A DNA stretch of 10,413 bases from the NCBI GenBank assembly GCA_023248365.1, contig JAHFER010000034.1, positions 1 to 10,413 of the forward strand, written 5' to 3'. This document shows positions 1 to 8,076 of the stretch, piece by piece. The notes under the pieces were generated by a model. The model did not search any database. It saw nothing but the letters and a program-made list of their open reading frames with translations, and was not told the origin of the DNA. Position 1 is the stretch's first letter, and each line of letters opens with the position of its first letter. The translations under genes were made by a program, and so were the position numbers. This DNA comes from Nitrospirota bacterium (GTDB lineage: Bacteria; Nitrospirota; 9FT-COMBO-42-15; HDB-SIOI813).

Positions 1-1263
1 TCACTTCTTTCAAAAGCAGGCGCATTTGCTGATACTGTAAATAATACTTATTCAAACCTTGTCCAGTTGCAGAAGGATATGAATTCCCAGATAAGCCAGA
101 CAGTAACTAACATAAATAGCCTGACGTCACAAATTGCTGATTTAAATGTTAAGATAAGCGAGGCAGAGAATGTTGGTCAGAATGCAAATGACTTAAGGGA
201 TAAGAGGGGACAGCTCCTGAACGACCTTGCAGGAAATATAAATATTCAGTCTTATGAAAATTCAAACGGACAGATCTCAGTAATAGGCGCCGGTTCTGCC
301 CTTCTGGTGGATAAAGGAAACTCATGGAATTTAGGTGTAAAAAATAATGCTGACAATAATGGTTATTATAATGTAGTTTATAATCCATCGGGCAGTAACA
401 GTCCTGATATAACAAACAGTATATCAGACGGTAAGCTGAAGGGTTTGATAACAATAAGGGATACAACAACATCAGGAGTTATTGATAAAATTGACAGGTT
501 TGCAGCCTCATTCGCAAATGAGATAAATCAGGTTCACAGAACAGGATTCGGGCTTGACGGTTCTACTGGTTTGAATCTTTTTACACCTGCCTTAGAAGCT
601 GGTGACGCAGCTTCTGTAAGTGCAGGAAGTGCAAACAGTAATAAAAGTGGTGTAAATGTTTCCATTGATGATCCAACAAAGCTGACATATCAGAATTATG
701 AACTTACCTTTTCAAACGGAAGTTATATTATTAAAAATAAGACCACAAACAATTTACAATCAAATGTCTATGCCGATCCCGCTGTTTTAACCTTTGAGGG
801 GCTTTCTTTTAATATAATAGGGGCTCATGCTGATGGAGATACATTTTCTGTAAGTGCCTATAAAGATGCGGCAAAGAATCTGAAGGTCGCTTTAACGACA
901 TCTGAAACAGGCAAGATAGCTGCAGCTTCTGTTGGGACGAGCAATACAGGGGATAATAGCAATGCCGTCGCAATTTCCCAGCTTCAGGATAAATTAACAT
1001 TAGATGGAAACTCTACTTTTAGCGGGTATTACAGTTCCATAGTGGGTGCAATTGGCGCTGACTCCCAGAATGCAAGCAGTTCATTTGCTGCTCAGGATTA
1101 CTCCATGAAACAAACACAGAATATGAGAGACTCTGTATCAGGCGTGTCATTGGATGAGGAGATGACGAACATAATGAAATTTCAGCGTGCCTACGAGGCA
1201 TCTGCAAGGCTTGTAACAATAGGTGATGAATTATTGCAGACGTTAATAGGGATGGTGAAATAA
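1..1263 (+). CDS. flgK: Flagellar hook-associated protein 1 (FlgK), 5'-truncated by the window edge
   Basis: FlgK is the first hook-filament junction protein; it is exported by the flagellar type III apparatus and assembles on the distal end of the hook. The frame is open from base 1, giving 420 visible residues; from family length I estimate that roughly the first 100-150 residues lie outside the window. The visible part begins with the coiled helical segment typical of FlgK (INSLTSQIADLNVKI, then NDLRDKRGQLLNDL), continues through a variable Ser/Asn/Gly-rich middle, and ends in the conserved flagellar rod/hook C-terminal domain. That domain contains VSGVSLDEEMTNIMKFQRAY and finishes with LLQTLIGMVK, a family signature that forms the helical bundle with the N-terminus. 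Some Met codons inside the frame (for example at 79) are internal, not starts. The stop is two bases before flgL, so the two are surely co-transcribed. Confidence 0.95.
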   Translation, partial: SLLSKAGAFADTVNNTYSNLVQLQKDMNSQISQTVTNINSLTSQIADLNVKISEAENVGQNANDLRDKRGQLLNDLAGNINIQSYENSNGQISVIGAGSALLVDKGNSWNLGVKNNADNNGYYNVVYNPSGSNSPDITNSISDGKLKGLITIRDTTTSGVIDKIDRFAASFANEINQVHRTGFGLDGSTGLNLFTPALEAGDAASVSAGSANSNKSGVNVSIDDPTKLTYQNYELTFSNGSYIIKNKTTNNLQSNVYADPAVLTFEGLSFNIIGAHADGDTFSVSAYKDAAKNLKVALTTSETGKIAAASVGTSNTGDNSNAVAISQLQDKLTLDGNSTFSGYYSSIVGAIGADSQNASSSFAAQDYSMKQTQNMRDSVSGVSLDEEMTNIMKFQRAYEASARLVTIGDELLQTLIGMVK

Positions 1264-1265
1264 TA

Positions 1266-2156
1266 ATGCGTGTTTCAGAAAAGGGTTTATATAATACAAT
1301 TACAAATGACCTTCAGGCAGGGTTAGAGAAAATGCTGAAATTGCAGGAGAGTGCATCCAGCGGAAAAAAGATATTAAGCCCGTCTGATGACCCGGCAGGG
1401 GTTATGAAAGTAATTGATTATAATACTGCAATATCAAAGGTGGAACAGTATCAGAGAAATGTGGATAGTATAAACTCCGGTTTGACTGCTACAGAATCAG
1501 CAATTGCCAATGTTCAGGACGTTGTTCAGAGGGCTAAAGAACTTGCCGTGCAGGCGTCCAACGCATTAAACAGCAGTTCAGACAGGGCAGCAATTTCAAA
1601 AGAAGTGGACCAGATAAGTCAGCAGGTATTACAGATAGCAAATACTCAGGTAAACGGCAAATATATATTTGCAGGTCATAATATAAACACACCGCCTTAT
1701 AGTTCAGATGGTACGTACAATGGAACATATCCCGGCGGTTATATGAAGGTTGAGGTGAACGCCGGGTCAACAGTTGAGGCAAATATGCCCGGGTACACTG
1801 TTTTCGGTTCATCTGCGTATGGGACAAATATTATAGGGTCATTGAATAATCTTAAGTCTGCCCTTGATAATAATGACACTGCCGGTATTGGGAATGCTAT
1901 GACTAATCTTGATGCCTCACTGGAACAGTTGAACAATGCCAGGGCAGAGGTTGGTGCAAAGACAAACAGATTAGATGTCGTAAAGACCTATTTGAGCAGA
2001 CTCAATATTGATCTGACCGATTTTAAGAGTCAGACAGAAGATGCAGATCTGACAAAGGTTATTACACAATTGACATTGCAGCAAAATATAGTAGAAGCTT
2101 CAAGGTCAATTGTTTCAAGGGTACTTCAGCAATCTATTATGAGTTTTCTTAAATAA
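1266..2156 (+). CDS. flgL: Flagellar hook-associated protein 3 (FlgL)
   Basis: FlgL is the second hook-filament junction protein and the platform onto which flagellin or the cap assembles. The 296 residues match the usual family length of about 300. The N-terminal flagellin-like helical domain is clear: [16 protein letters not shown], then [18 protein letters not shown] near residues 33-50, then the long helix that includes [15 protein letters not shown] short FlgL-type linker ([16 protein letters not shown], about 136-151) leads into a small variable domain. The C-terminal helix ([20 protein letters not shown] and on to SIMSFLK) completes the flagellin fold. The ATG lies two bases after the flgK stop, with GGTGA at 1254-1258 as the likely ribosome binding site inside the flgK end. 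Arg codons are nearly all AGG/AGA (8 of 9 by hand count). Flagellin itself is not in the window; the short length, the FlgK neighbour and the linker favour FlgL over flagellin. Confidence 0.95.
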   Translation: MRVSEKGLYNTITNDLQAGLEKMLKLQESASSGKKILSPSDDPAGVMKVIDYNTAISKVEQYQRNVDSINSGLTATESAIANVQDVVQRAKELAVQASNALNSSSDRAAISKEVDQISQQVLQIANTQVNGKYIFAGHNINTPPYSSDGTYNGTYPGGYMKVEVNAGSTVEANMPGYTVFGSSAYGTNIIGSLNNLKSALDNNDTAGIGNAMTNLDASLEQLNNARAEVGAKTNRLDVVKTYLSRLNIDLTDFKSQTEDADLTKVITQLTLQQNIVEASRSIVSRVLQQSIMSFLK

Positions 2157-2172
2157 TAAGATTAACAGCGCC

Positions 2173-2180
2173 AGGGAGGG
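2173..2180 (+). promoter_or_regulatory. Strong ribosome binding site of csrA, with a GGA that could also bind CsrA
   Basis: The purine run AGGGAGGG ends 7 bases before the csrA ATG at 2188 and fixes that start. CsrA-family proteins recognise GGA-centred RNA sites, often overlapping a Shine-Dalgarno sequence, so this element could serve autoregulation. That second role is inference from the family; no clear hairpin presents the GGA here. Confidence 0.6.
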
Positions 2181-2187
2181 TGCATAT

Positions 2188-2421
2188 ATGCTTATATTGA
2201 CAAGGAAGTCAGGAGAGGGGATAAGGATAGGCGATGAAATAAAGGTTGTACTCCTTGAAATAAAAGGAAATCAGGTCAGGATAGGAATAGAAGCGCCGCA
2301 GTATATTCAGGTTCACAGGGACGAGGTTTATGAGAGAATTAAATCTGAGAACATAACAGCAGCATCTGCTACGCCTGATTACTTACAAAAACTTTTCAAC
2401 CTATGGACTGATAAAAAATAA
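2188..2421 (+). CDS. csrA: Carbon storage/translational regulator CsrA
   Basis: CsrA is a small dimeric RNA-binding protein that represses translation by covering GGA-containing sites at ribosome binding sites. In bacteria with FliW its classic target is the flagellin mRNA. The 77 residues contain the full conserved core: [18 protein letters not shown], then VRIGIEAP, then [10 protein letters not shown]. The RNA-contact residues Leu4, Arg6 and Arg44 are all present. The protein is longer than the 61-residue E. coli form and resembles the extended Gram-positive type, whose C-terminal tail is involved in FliW binding. Asn55, a position I recall as important for the FliW contact in Bacillus subtilis, is also present. 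The tail after residue 55 (ending [10 protein letters not shown]) is lineage-specific. It lies 31 bases after flgL and 51 before fliW, consistent with a flagellar operon and a CsrA-FliW partner-switch. Confidence 0.96.
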   Translation: MLILTRKSGEGIRIGDEIKVVLLEIKGNQVRIGIEAPQYIQVHRDEVYERIKSENITAASATPDYLQKLFNLWTDKK

Positions 2422-2472
2422 CTGCCCTCCTCAATTGAGAGTGGGGAGAGTGGCAACCGAAAGGAGTATTAT
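2422..2472 (+). promoter_or_regulatory. fliW leader: imperfect hairpin, two GGA motifs and the ribosome binding site that decides the TTG start
   Basis: The csrA-fliW gap contains the palindrome CTCAATTGAG at 2430-2439, flanked by TGCC at 2423-2426 and GGCA at 2452-2455, which can extend an interrupted stem. A GGGGA motif ends at 2447, and the Shine-Dalgarno AAGGAG is at 2461-2466, so the two GGA triplets are 18 bases apart. This is the layout expected for a CsrA-dimer target, but no binding is demonstrated. The AAGGAG is 6 bases before TTG at 2473 and supports that non-ATG start. No T-run follows the hairpin, so it does not look like an intrinsic terminator. Confidence 0.45.
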
Positions 2473-2982
2473 TTGTTTAAAGTATACACAAAAAGGTTCG
2501 GTGAAATTGAGATAGAGGAAGAAAAGATAATTCGTTTCCCACACGGTATATTGGGCTTTCCGGGCATCAAAAGATATATCGTATTAAACCATCTTAATAA
2601 GCCTGACATACCTTTTAAGTGGCTTCAGGCTGTTGATAATCCTGACCTTGCCTTTGTAATCACGGATCCTGTGGTGTTTCGTCCGGATTACACACCCGTT
2701 ATAAATCAACAGGATTTGAAGGAACTTGGTATAATCAATCTATCTGATCGGGGTATAATAGCTATTGTAACAATTCCGCAGGGTAACCCTGAAAATATGA
2801 CGGCAAATTTACAGGGGCCTATTGTTGTAAATTTAAGGACAAGAGAAGCCAAACAGATTGTCCTTACAGGAGAGGAATATCAGGTTCGTAGTCCGTTATT
2901 AAATAACACTTCCAATGCGGTACTTCCACGACTTAATTCCAAATTAAGCATTACAGCCGCTATACCTGTCATGGAGAAATAG
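2473..2982 (+). CDS. fliW: Flagellar assembly factor FliW
   Basis: FliW is a cytoplasmic protein that binds flagellin or, when flagellin has been exported, binds CsrA and relieves its repression of flagellin translation. Family signatures are present in order: IRFPHGILGFPGIKRYIVL near residues 20-38, LQAVDNPDLAFVITDP near 51-66, then YTP, and the C-terminal block MTANLQGPIVVNLRTREAKQ followed by YQVRSPLL. The start is TTG, supported by AAGGAG six bases upstream; the protein would begin MFKVYTKRFGEIEIEEEKI, which is where FliW homologues begin. At 169 residues it is somewhat longer than the common 130-155, mainly through a tail of about 25 residues after the conserved YQVRSPLL. The csrA neighbour makes the pairing functionally clear. 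GTG of the next gene follows after three bases. Confidence 0.94.
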   Translation: MFKVYTKRFGEIEIEEEKIIRFPHGILGFPGIKRYIVLNHLNKPDIPFKWLQAVDNPDLAFVITDPVVFRPDYTPVINQQDLKELGIINLSDRGIIAIVTIPQGNPENMTANLQGPIVVNLRTREAKQIVLTGEEYQVRSPLLNNTSNAVLPRLNSKLSITAAIPVMEK

Positions 2983-2985
2983 TTT

Positions 2986-4623
2986 GTGATCTTTGGCACA
3001 TTAGACAGTTTTGTCGAATCAGACAATAAAGATCTCATGTTAGGAAGGCATGTTGCCAATCTCGAATTTCTAACAGCTCTACTTAGATACGGTTCTTTTG
3101 ATGAATATCATTTTTTCATGTCACATGATACCATCTCCGGTCATCTTAATAACGCCTTTAAAAAGATGGGATTAGAAGAAGGTATTTTAAAAAGAATTAA
3201 ATTATCCTTCCCATTTTCTATTGAAGAGAAATTAAAAAACATCAAGTATAACGTATTTCATCACAGTGATTTCATGACCTACTTTCCTTCCCTCTCCTAT
3301 ATCCGGAACAGGTTTTCACAGAGTAAGTTTCCAATTACAGGCATTACTCATTCTATAAGCTACAGGGAGAATTTTTCTAATTTTGCACAGATGCTCTTTG
3401 GAGGTACCAGACCTTATGACTCTATTATCTGTACAAGTCGTGGCGCTAAAGATGTTATGACTAAGATTATGGAGATGCTGAAGGACAACCTTTCTGAAAG
3501 TTCAGGCGGTAAAGTTGAATATAAGGGACGATTTGACCAGATACCTCTTGGAATAGATGTAGAGCGTTTTCAGGGTGTGGATAAAGCTTCAGCAAGGCTC
3601 AGGTTAAAACTACCGCCTGATGATTTTATTGTTTTGGGAGTGGGGAGGTTTTCAGTTTATACCAAGATGGATCTGTATCCCCTGCTTAATGCCTTCAAAA
3701 TGGTACTGGAAAGGATTAAACCACGGAATGCCCTATTAATTCTGGCAGGAATGGATGAGCTTAATTATATTCAGATATTAAAGGATTTCGCTGATAATTT
3801 AGGAATAGGCCGGTCAGTGCAATTTATTAAGGATTTTTCTGATGCTGAGAAAACACTTCTTTACGCAGCTTCTGATGTGTTTGTTTCTCCAAGTGATAAT
3901 TTACAGGAAACCTTCGGCCTCAGTGTAATTGAGGCTATGGCCGCAGGGAAGCCGGTAGTTGTCAGTGATTTTGACGGATATAAAGACCTTGTTGTGCATG
4001 GTGAAACAGGCTATAAAGTTCCAACATACTGGATGAAGGGGCATGATCTTCTTTCACAACTCACACCTGTATTATTCAGGCCTGTGTATCATCTTTTTTA
4101 TGCCCAGTCTCTTTTCATTGATGTAAAGCTGATGGCAGATTACATTACAGAACTTCTCCTGAATCAGAATCTCAGGGAAGAAATGGGACACAGGGCATTA
4201 GAAAAGGCCAGAAGAGAATTCGCATGGAAGGTAGTAATAAAGCAGTATGAAGACCTCTGGCAGGAATTGTATTCTATAGCTCAGAAAGATGACAGCCCGG
4301 CTCAGATTAAAGATCCATTTCAATTAGATTATTTTTCAATCTTCCGGCAATATCCAACAGGTGTTATTGAAGGTGACAGTATGGTAAAAACAACATCTTT
4401 CGGAAGCCGGATATTAAGCGGCCAGTTCACATTTCCTATCTATCAGGACCTGACAGGCATAATCATCGGCAGGATTGTTATGAGCGCTATATCTGCTTGT
4501 AAAGAAGGGAGTAATATTAATCAATTGATTAGTAATATAATGCAAAGGGATGGTTATAAAAGAGATGATGTGCATTACAATATTATGTGGATGTTGAAAC
4601 AGAATATGCTTGAATTGATTTAA
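2986..4623 (+). CDS. GT4-type glycosyltransferase with an unassigned C-terminal extension
   Basis: This is a retaining GT-B fold glycosyltransferase of the GT4 group, which moves a sugar from a nucleotide-sugar donor. The C-terminal Rossmann half is well supported: IPLGIDVERF (186-195), VLGVGRFSVYTKMD (216-229) with Arg221 and Lys227 in the usual phosphate-binding positions, and QETFGLSVIEAMAAGKPVV, holding the E-x7-E pair Glu308/Glu316, then GETGYKVPT. The N-terminal half (LGRHVANLEFLTALLRYG) is less canonical and probably binds the acceptor. GT4 homology appears to end near residue 432; about 113 further residues form an extension whose last 50 (497-545) look like a small helical domain. 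The GTG start is preceded by GGAG at 2973-2976 and lies three bases after fliW. No signal peptide or membrane segment is seen. The flagellar context suggests flagellin or surface glycosylation, but the acceptor is unknown. Confidence 0.85.
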   Translation: MIFGTLDSFVESDNKDLMLGRHVANLEFLTALLRYGSFDEYHFFMSHDTISGHLNNAFKKMGLEEGILKRIKLSFPFSIEEKLKNIKYNVFHHSDFMTYFPSLSYIRNRFSQSKFPITGITHSISYRENFSNFAQMLFGGTRPYDSIICTSRGAKDVMTKIMEMLKDNLSESSGGKVEYKGRFDQIPLGIDVERFQGVDKASARLRLKLPPDDFIVLGVGRFSVYTKMDLYPLLNAFKMVLERIKPRNALLILAGMDELNYIQILKDFADNLGIGRSVQFIKDFSDAEKTLLYAASDVFVSPSDNLQETFGLSVIEAMAAGKPVVVSDFDGYKDLVVHGETGYKVPTYWMKGHDLLSQLTPVLFRPVYHLFYAQSLFIDVKLMADYITELLLNQNLREEMGHRALEKARREFAWKVVIKQYEDLWQELYSIAQKDDSPAQIKDPFQLDYFSIFRQYPTGVIEGDSMVKTTSFGSRILSGQFTFPIYQDLTGIIIGRIVMSAISACKEGSNINQLISNIMQRDGYKRDDVHYNIMWMLKQNMLELI

Positions 4624-4636
4624 GAACAGCTATGCG

Positions 4637-5725
4637 CTATTTGGGCGGTTTTAAATATTTTTGGCAAAGATCGCGGATCATTTCTTCCTCATCAGCGGGG
4701 ATAACCATTATGGGTTTTGAAGCAATATTCTCAATTCTGTTCAGACCGGCTTGGTTGGCGGCCATGTCTAATTCGAATCCAAGAAATGCCAGAGGATCGC
4801 AAATCTCTGTGCGAATTTTCGGGGAATGTTCTCCTATCCCGCCTGAGAACACGATGGCATCAATGCCTCCGGCCTTGGCTGCATAGCCGCCAATAGCGGC
4901 GCGCACCTGGCGGCAAAAATACGAGATTGCGAATTTTGCATGTTTACTGTTGCTGGAAACCAGTGCGTTCATTTCAGAACTTTCGCCATTGGATAGGGCA
5001 ATAAGCCCCATCTTGTGAAATACCATGTCGCTCAATTCTTCAATGTTGTAAAGCTTTGCCAACTCCAGCATTACACCGGGATCGAGGTCGCCGCTCCTTG
5101 TGCCCATTGGAATGCCGCCTGCTGGTGTATAACCCATAGTGGTGTCCACAGATTTCAGATTTTCCATCAGGCAAAGGCTTGCTCCGTTGCCAAGATGTGC
5201 TACGACAACTTTTCCGTAAGCAGTCTCACCCAAAACCTCAGGCAGAACTTTTGCGATGTATGCGTAATTGAGTCCATGAAAACCGAAGCGCCGCAGACCC
5301 AGTTCGTGTGGAATGGGGAGACGCCTGGCAACATCCGGCATAGTGGCATGAAACGCCGTATCAAAGCAGGCGACCTGCGGGACATTTAAACGGAAATGTT
5401 GTATGCACAAATCCAATCCTATCAGATTGCCGGGCAAATGCAGGGGCGCAAGATGAATCAGCCCTTCTAACCGGGCACGCTCGTCGGCATTGACTAATCT
5501 TGCAGGATCAACAATATCACCACCGTGTACAAATCTATGTCCCACGATATCAGGCGTATCACCAGCCAGATCCAGCATGAGCTGGTCGAATGCCCCCTTG
5601 TGTTCATGCAGGTGTTCATAACGGAAATTGCGGCGGGAGCCATCAGCAGAAAAAAAGCTCGCCTTGATGGAAGATGACCCGCTGTTGATGGTCAGAATAG
5701 ACTTGCTTAATATGGCCATGTCCAT
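4637..5725 (-). CDS. ackA: Acetate kinase, short phosphoketolase-linked form
   Basis: Acetate kinase transfers the phosphate of acetyl phosphate to ADP, giving acetate and ATP; here it would use the product of Xfp. The acetokinase blocks are present: [11 protein letters not shown] (11-21) with the nucleotide-site Asn14, GHRFVHGG (62-69), [24 protein letters not shown] with the catalytic-site Asp, RRFGFHG with its His, [15 protein letters not shown] with Arg, [13 protein letters not shown], and IPADEEEMI near the end with the conserved Glu. At 362 residues it is shorter than the usual 395-405, mostly because about 25-30 residues are absent before GHRFVHGG. The canonical GFHGTSH is GFHGLNY. The ATG at 5725 is chosen because GAGG lies 7 bases upstream; a second in-frame ATG at 5719 is possible. 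It overlaps the xfp end by 19 bases, which suggests translational coupling. A propionate or butyrate kinase is less likely given xfp. Confidence 0.93.
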   Translation of the reverse strand: MDMAILSKSILTINSGSSSIKASFFSADGSRRNFRYEHLHEHKGAFDQLMLDLAGDTPDIVGHRFVHGGDIVDPARLVNADERARLEGLIHLAPLHLPGNLIGLDLCIQHFRLNVPQVACFDTAFHATMPDVARRLPIPHELGLRRFGFHGLNYAYIAKVLPEVLGETAYGKVVVAHLGNGASLCLMENLKSVDTTMGYTPAGGIPMGTRSGDLDPGVMLELAKLYNIEELSDMVFHKMGLIALSNGESSEMNALVSSNSKHAKFAISYFCRQVRAAIGGYAAKAGGIDAIVFSGGIGEHSPKIRTEICDPLAFLGFELDMAANQAGLNRIENIASKPIMVIPADEEEMIRDLCQKYLKPPK

Positions 5726-8076
5726 CCGTCAACCTCAGGTAAATCAATGCCATGCTCGTAAGCGTAGTTGCGGCATTCGATCTGATTATCACGCATCTTT
5801 TGCTTCACATGGGCGCCCGCTACACGCAGGGCTGGGATACGGTCAATTACATCCACAACTAAACTGAAACGGTCAATCTCATTCTGAATGGCAAGTTCCA
5901 GCGGCGTGTTGATGCTGCCCTTTTCTTTGTAGCCGCGAACGTGCATGTTCCTGTGGTTATTACGGCGGTAGGCAAGGCGGTGGATTAGCCAGGGGTAGCC
6001 ATGGAAGTTGAAGATGATGGGTTTATCGAGCGTGAACAGGCTGTCGAAATCCTTGTCTGACATCCCGTGCGGGTGTTCAGTAGCGGGTGTCAGCTTATAA
6101 AGGTCTACAACATTGATGAAACGAATCCTGAGCCCTGGGAAATTCTCACGCAGCAGGACAACGGCCGCCAGAGCCTCCTTTGTAGGTATATCGCCGGCGC
6201 TGGCCATCACAACGTCAGGCTCTATGCCCTGATCATTGCTTGCCCAGTCCCAGATGCCGATGCCCTTGGTGCAGTGCTTAACCGCCGCATCCATGTCTAA
6301 GTACTGCAAGTGTTTCTGCTTGTCGCAGACGATGACGTTGATGTAGTCAGTGCTCTTCAGGCAGTGCTCGGAAACCGTAAGCAGAGTGTTGACGTCGGGC
6401 GGTAAGTAGATGCGTGTAACCTCCGGACTCTTGTTTACTACTAAGTCGAGAAAGCCCGGGTCCTGGTGAGTGAAGCCGTTGTGATCCTGCCGCCAGACAG
6501 TGGATGTGATGAGCAGATTAAGAGAAGATACCGGTGCGCGCCAGGGGACTTCCTTGGACATGGCTAACCACTTTGCATGCTGGTTGAACATCGAATCAAT
6601 GACATGAACAAAAGCCTCGTAAGTAGAGAAGAAGCCATGGCGGCCTGTAAGCAGGTAGCCTTCCAGCCAGCCCTCCAGTGTATGCTCAGAGAGCATCTCC
6701 ATCACTCGCCCATCCGGCGACAGTTCGCCGCCATCGGCATCTTCCGGCAGGTAGCCGGCGAGCCAGGTCTTCTTACTGACTTCATATATGTTATCTAATT
6801 TATTGGAGCTGTTTTCGTCCGGGCCGAAAACTCGGAAATTGGTCATGTTGTGGCGCATGATGTCCCTCAGGAACTTACCAAGCGGACGGGTGTTCTCCGC
6901 TGTGGTGGCGCCAGGCTTGGACACAGCAATTGAATAGTCACGGCAGTCTGGCATGTGCAGTGCCTTGCGTAACTGACCTCCGTTAGCGTGCAGGTTTGCA
7001 CTCATGCGATGCCTGCCTTTGGGCGCGAGTGCCTTGAGTTCGGGTATCAGCCGGCCGGTTTCGTCGAACAACTCTTCCGGTTTATAACTCCTGAGCCATG
7101 CCTCTAATTGTGCGAAATGTTCGGTTTTTTTCAAATCACCGAGTGGTACCTGATGCGCACGCCAGAAGCCTTCCACCTTGTGTCCGTCAACCTCTTTAGG
7201 TCCGGTCCAGCCTTTAGGACTGCGCAGCACTATCATTGGCCAGCGCGGGCGGTTTGGTTTGCCGCTGCTGCGCGCCTCCTCCTGGATGCGGCGGATTTCC
7301 AGCACGCATTGTTCCATAGTAACGGCCATAGTTTGATGCATGGTTTCCGGATCGGTTCCTTCAACAAAATACGGTGTCCATCCGTAGCCTTTGAACAGGT
7401 TCTCCAGTTCCTCGTGAGAAATGCGCGACAGGATTGTCGGGTTGTTAATCTTGTAGCCGTTGAGATGCAGGATGGGCAGCACTGCGCCATCACGAATCGG
7501 GTTCAGGAATTTATTGGAATGCCAGGATGTGGCGAGCGGCGCTGTCTCTGATTCTCCATCGCCCACCATCACTGCCACCAGCAGATCAGGATTATCGTAT
7601 GCCGCTCCGAAAGCATGGGAGATACTGTAGCCGAGTTCGCCCCCTTCGTGTATGGAGCCCGGAGTTTCCGGAGTACAATGACTGCCGATACCGCCGGGAA
7701 AGGAGAACTCCTTGAAGAACCGGCGCATGCCGTCCTCGTCCTCGCCCTTGTTCGGGTAGATTTCACTGTAAGTGCCTTCCAGATAGACTGGCGCCAATAC
7801 ACCTGGTGCACCGTGGCCTGGTCCTGCAAGGAAGATGGCCTCCTGCCCGTATTTATTGATCAGCCTGTTGAGATGGATATAGGTAAAACTCAATCCCGGA
7901 CTCGCGCCCCAATGTCCCAGCAAGCGGTTCTTGATGTGTTCGGGTTTGAGCGGTTCGCTCAGCAGCGGATTGTCGCATAAATAAATCATACCGGCCGCCA
8001 GGTAGTTGCAGGCACGCCAGTATGCATTCATTTTATTAATCTCTTCCTGCGGCAGAGTCATGTGGTTTGATGTCAT
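5707..8076 (-). CDS. xfp: Xylulose-5-phosphate/fructose-6-phosphate phosphoketolase
   Basis: Phosphoketolase is a cytoplasmic thiamine-diphosphate enzyme. It splits xylulose-5-phosphate or fructose-6-phosphate with inorganic phosphate into acetyl phosphate and glyceraldehyde-3-phosphate or erythrose-4-phosphate. The 789 residues match the family's usual 790-820. Visible signatures: [20 protein letters not shown] (54-73), AGPGHGAPG (84-92), [20 protein letters not shown] (126-145), the cofactor/metal motif GDGE (172-175) with [10 protein letters not shown] (204-213), [12 protein letters not shown] containing the likely catalytic Glu487, and [11 protein letters not shown] near 530-540. The ATG at 8076 has AAGGAG eight bases upstream; Met6 is a weaker alternative. 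It is the first gene of the operon and its stop lies inside the ackA start. Arg is mostly CGN and GC is visibly higher than in flanking genes (36 of 60 in 7201-7260 against 22 of 60 in 3001-3060), which suggests a different origin. Whether it prefers F6P or X5P cannot be read from sequence. Confidence 0.97.
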   Translation of the reverse strand: MTSNHMTLPQEEINKMNAYWRACNYLAAGMIYLCDNPLLSEPLKPEHIKNRLLGHWGASPGLSFTYIHLNRLINKYGQEAIFLAGPGHGAPGVLAPVYLEGTYSEIYPNKGEDEDGMRRFFKEFSFPGGIGSHCTPETPGSIHEGGELGYSISHAFGAAYDNPDLLVAVMVGDGESETAPLATSWHSNKFLNPIRDGAVLPILHLNGYKINNPTILSRISHEELENLFKGYGWTPYFVEGTDPETMHQTMAVTMEQCVLEIRRIQEEARSSGKPNRPRWPMIVLRSPKGWTGPKEVDGHKVEGFWRAHQVPLGDLKKTEHFAQLEAWLRSYKPEELFDETGRLIPELKALAPKGRHRMSANLHANGGQLRKALHMPDCRDYSIAVSKPGATTAENTRPLGKFLRDIMRHNMTNFRVFGPDENSSNKLDNIYEVSKKTWLAGYLPEDADGGELSPDGRVMEMLSEHTLEGWLEGYLLTGRHGFFSTYEAFVHVIDSMFNQHAKWLAMSKEVPWRAPVSSLNLLITSTVWRQDHNGFTHQDPGFLDLVVNKSPEVTRIYLPPDVNTLLTVSEHCLKSTDYINVIVCDKQKHLQYLDMDAAVKHCTKGIGIWDWASNDQGIEPDVVMASAGDIPTKEALAAVVLLRENFPGLRIRFINVVDLYKLTPATEHPHGMSDKDFDSLFTLDKPIIFNFHGYPWLIHRLAYRRNNHRNMHVRGYKEKGSINTPLELAIQNEIDRFSLVVDVIDRIPALRVAGAHVKQKMRDNQIECRNYAYEHGIDLPEVDGWTWPY

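Noticed and set aside
2422..2472. Hairpin after csrA as a terminator splitting the operon
   Set aside because: The stem is interrupted and lacks a T-run, and fliW follows immediately with a good ribosome binding site.
4632..4886. 84-codon + strand frame at the end of ackA
   Set aside because: It covers the conserved C-terminal acetokinase motifs on the other strand and has no ribosome binding site; treated as a shadow.
7108..7551. 147-codon open frame on the + strand inside xfp
   Set aside because: It is antisense to a strongly conserved Xfp region, has no convincing ribosome binding site and its translation resembles no family. High GC with biased third positions easily leaves such frames.
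7615..7980. 121-codon open frame on the + strand, and overlapping - strand frames within xfp
   Set aside because: All lie over conserved phosphoketolase motifs and are out-of-frame shadows.
4637..8076. xfp-ackA as part of a mobile element
   Set aside because: No integrase, transposase, terminal repeat or tRNA is visible at its borders; only composition hints at transfer.
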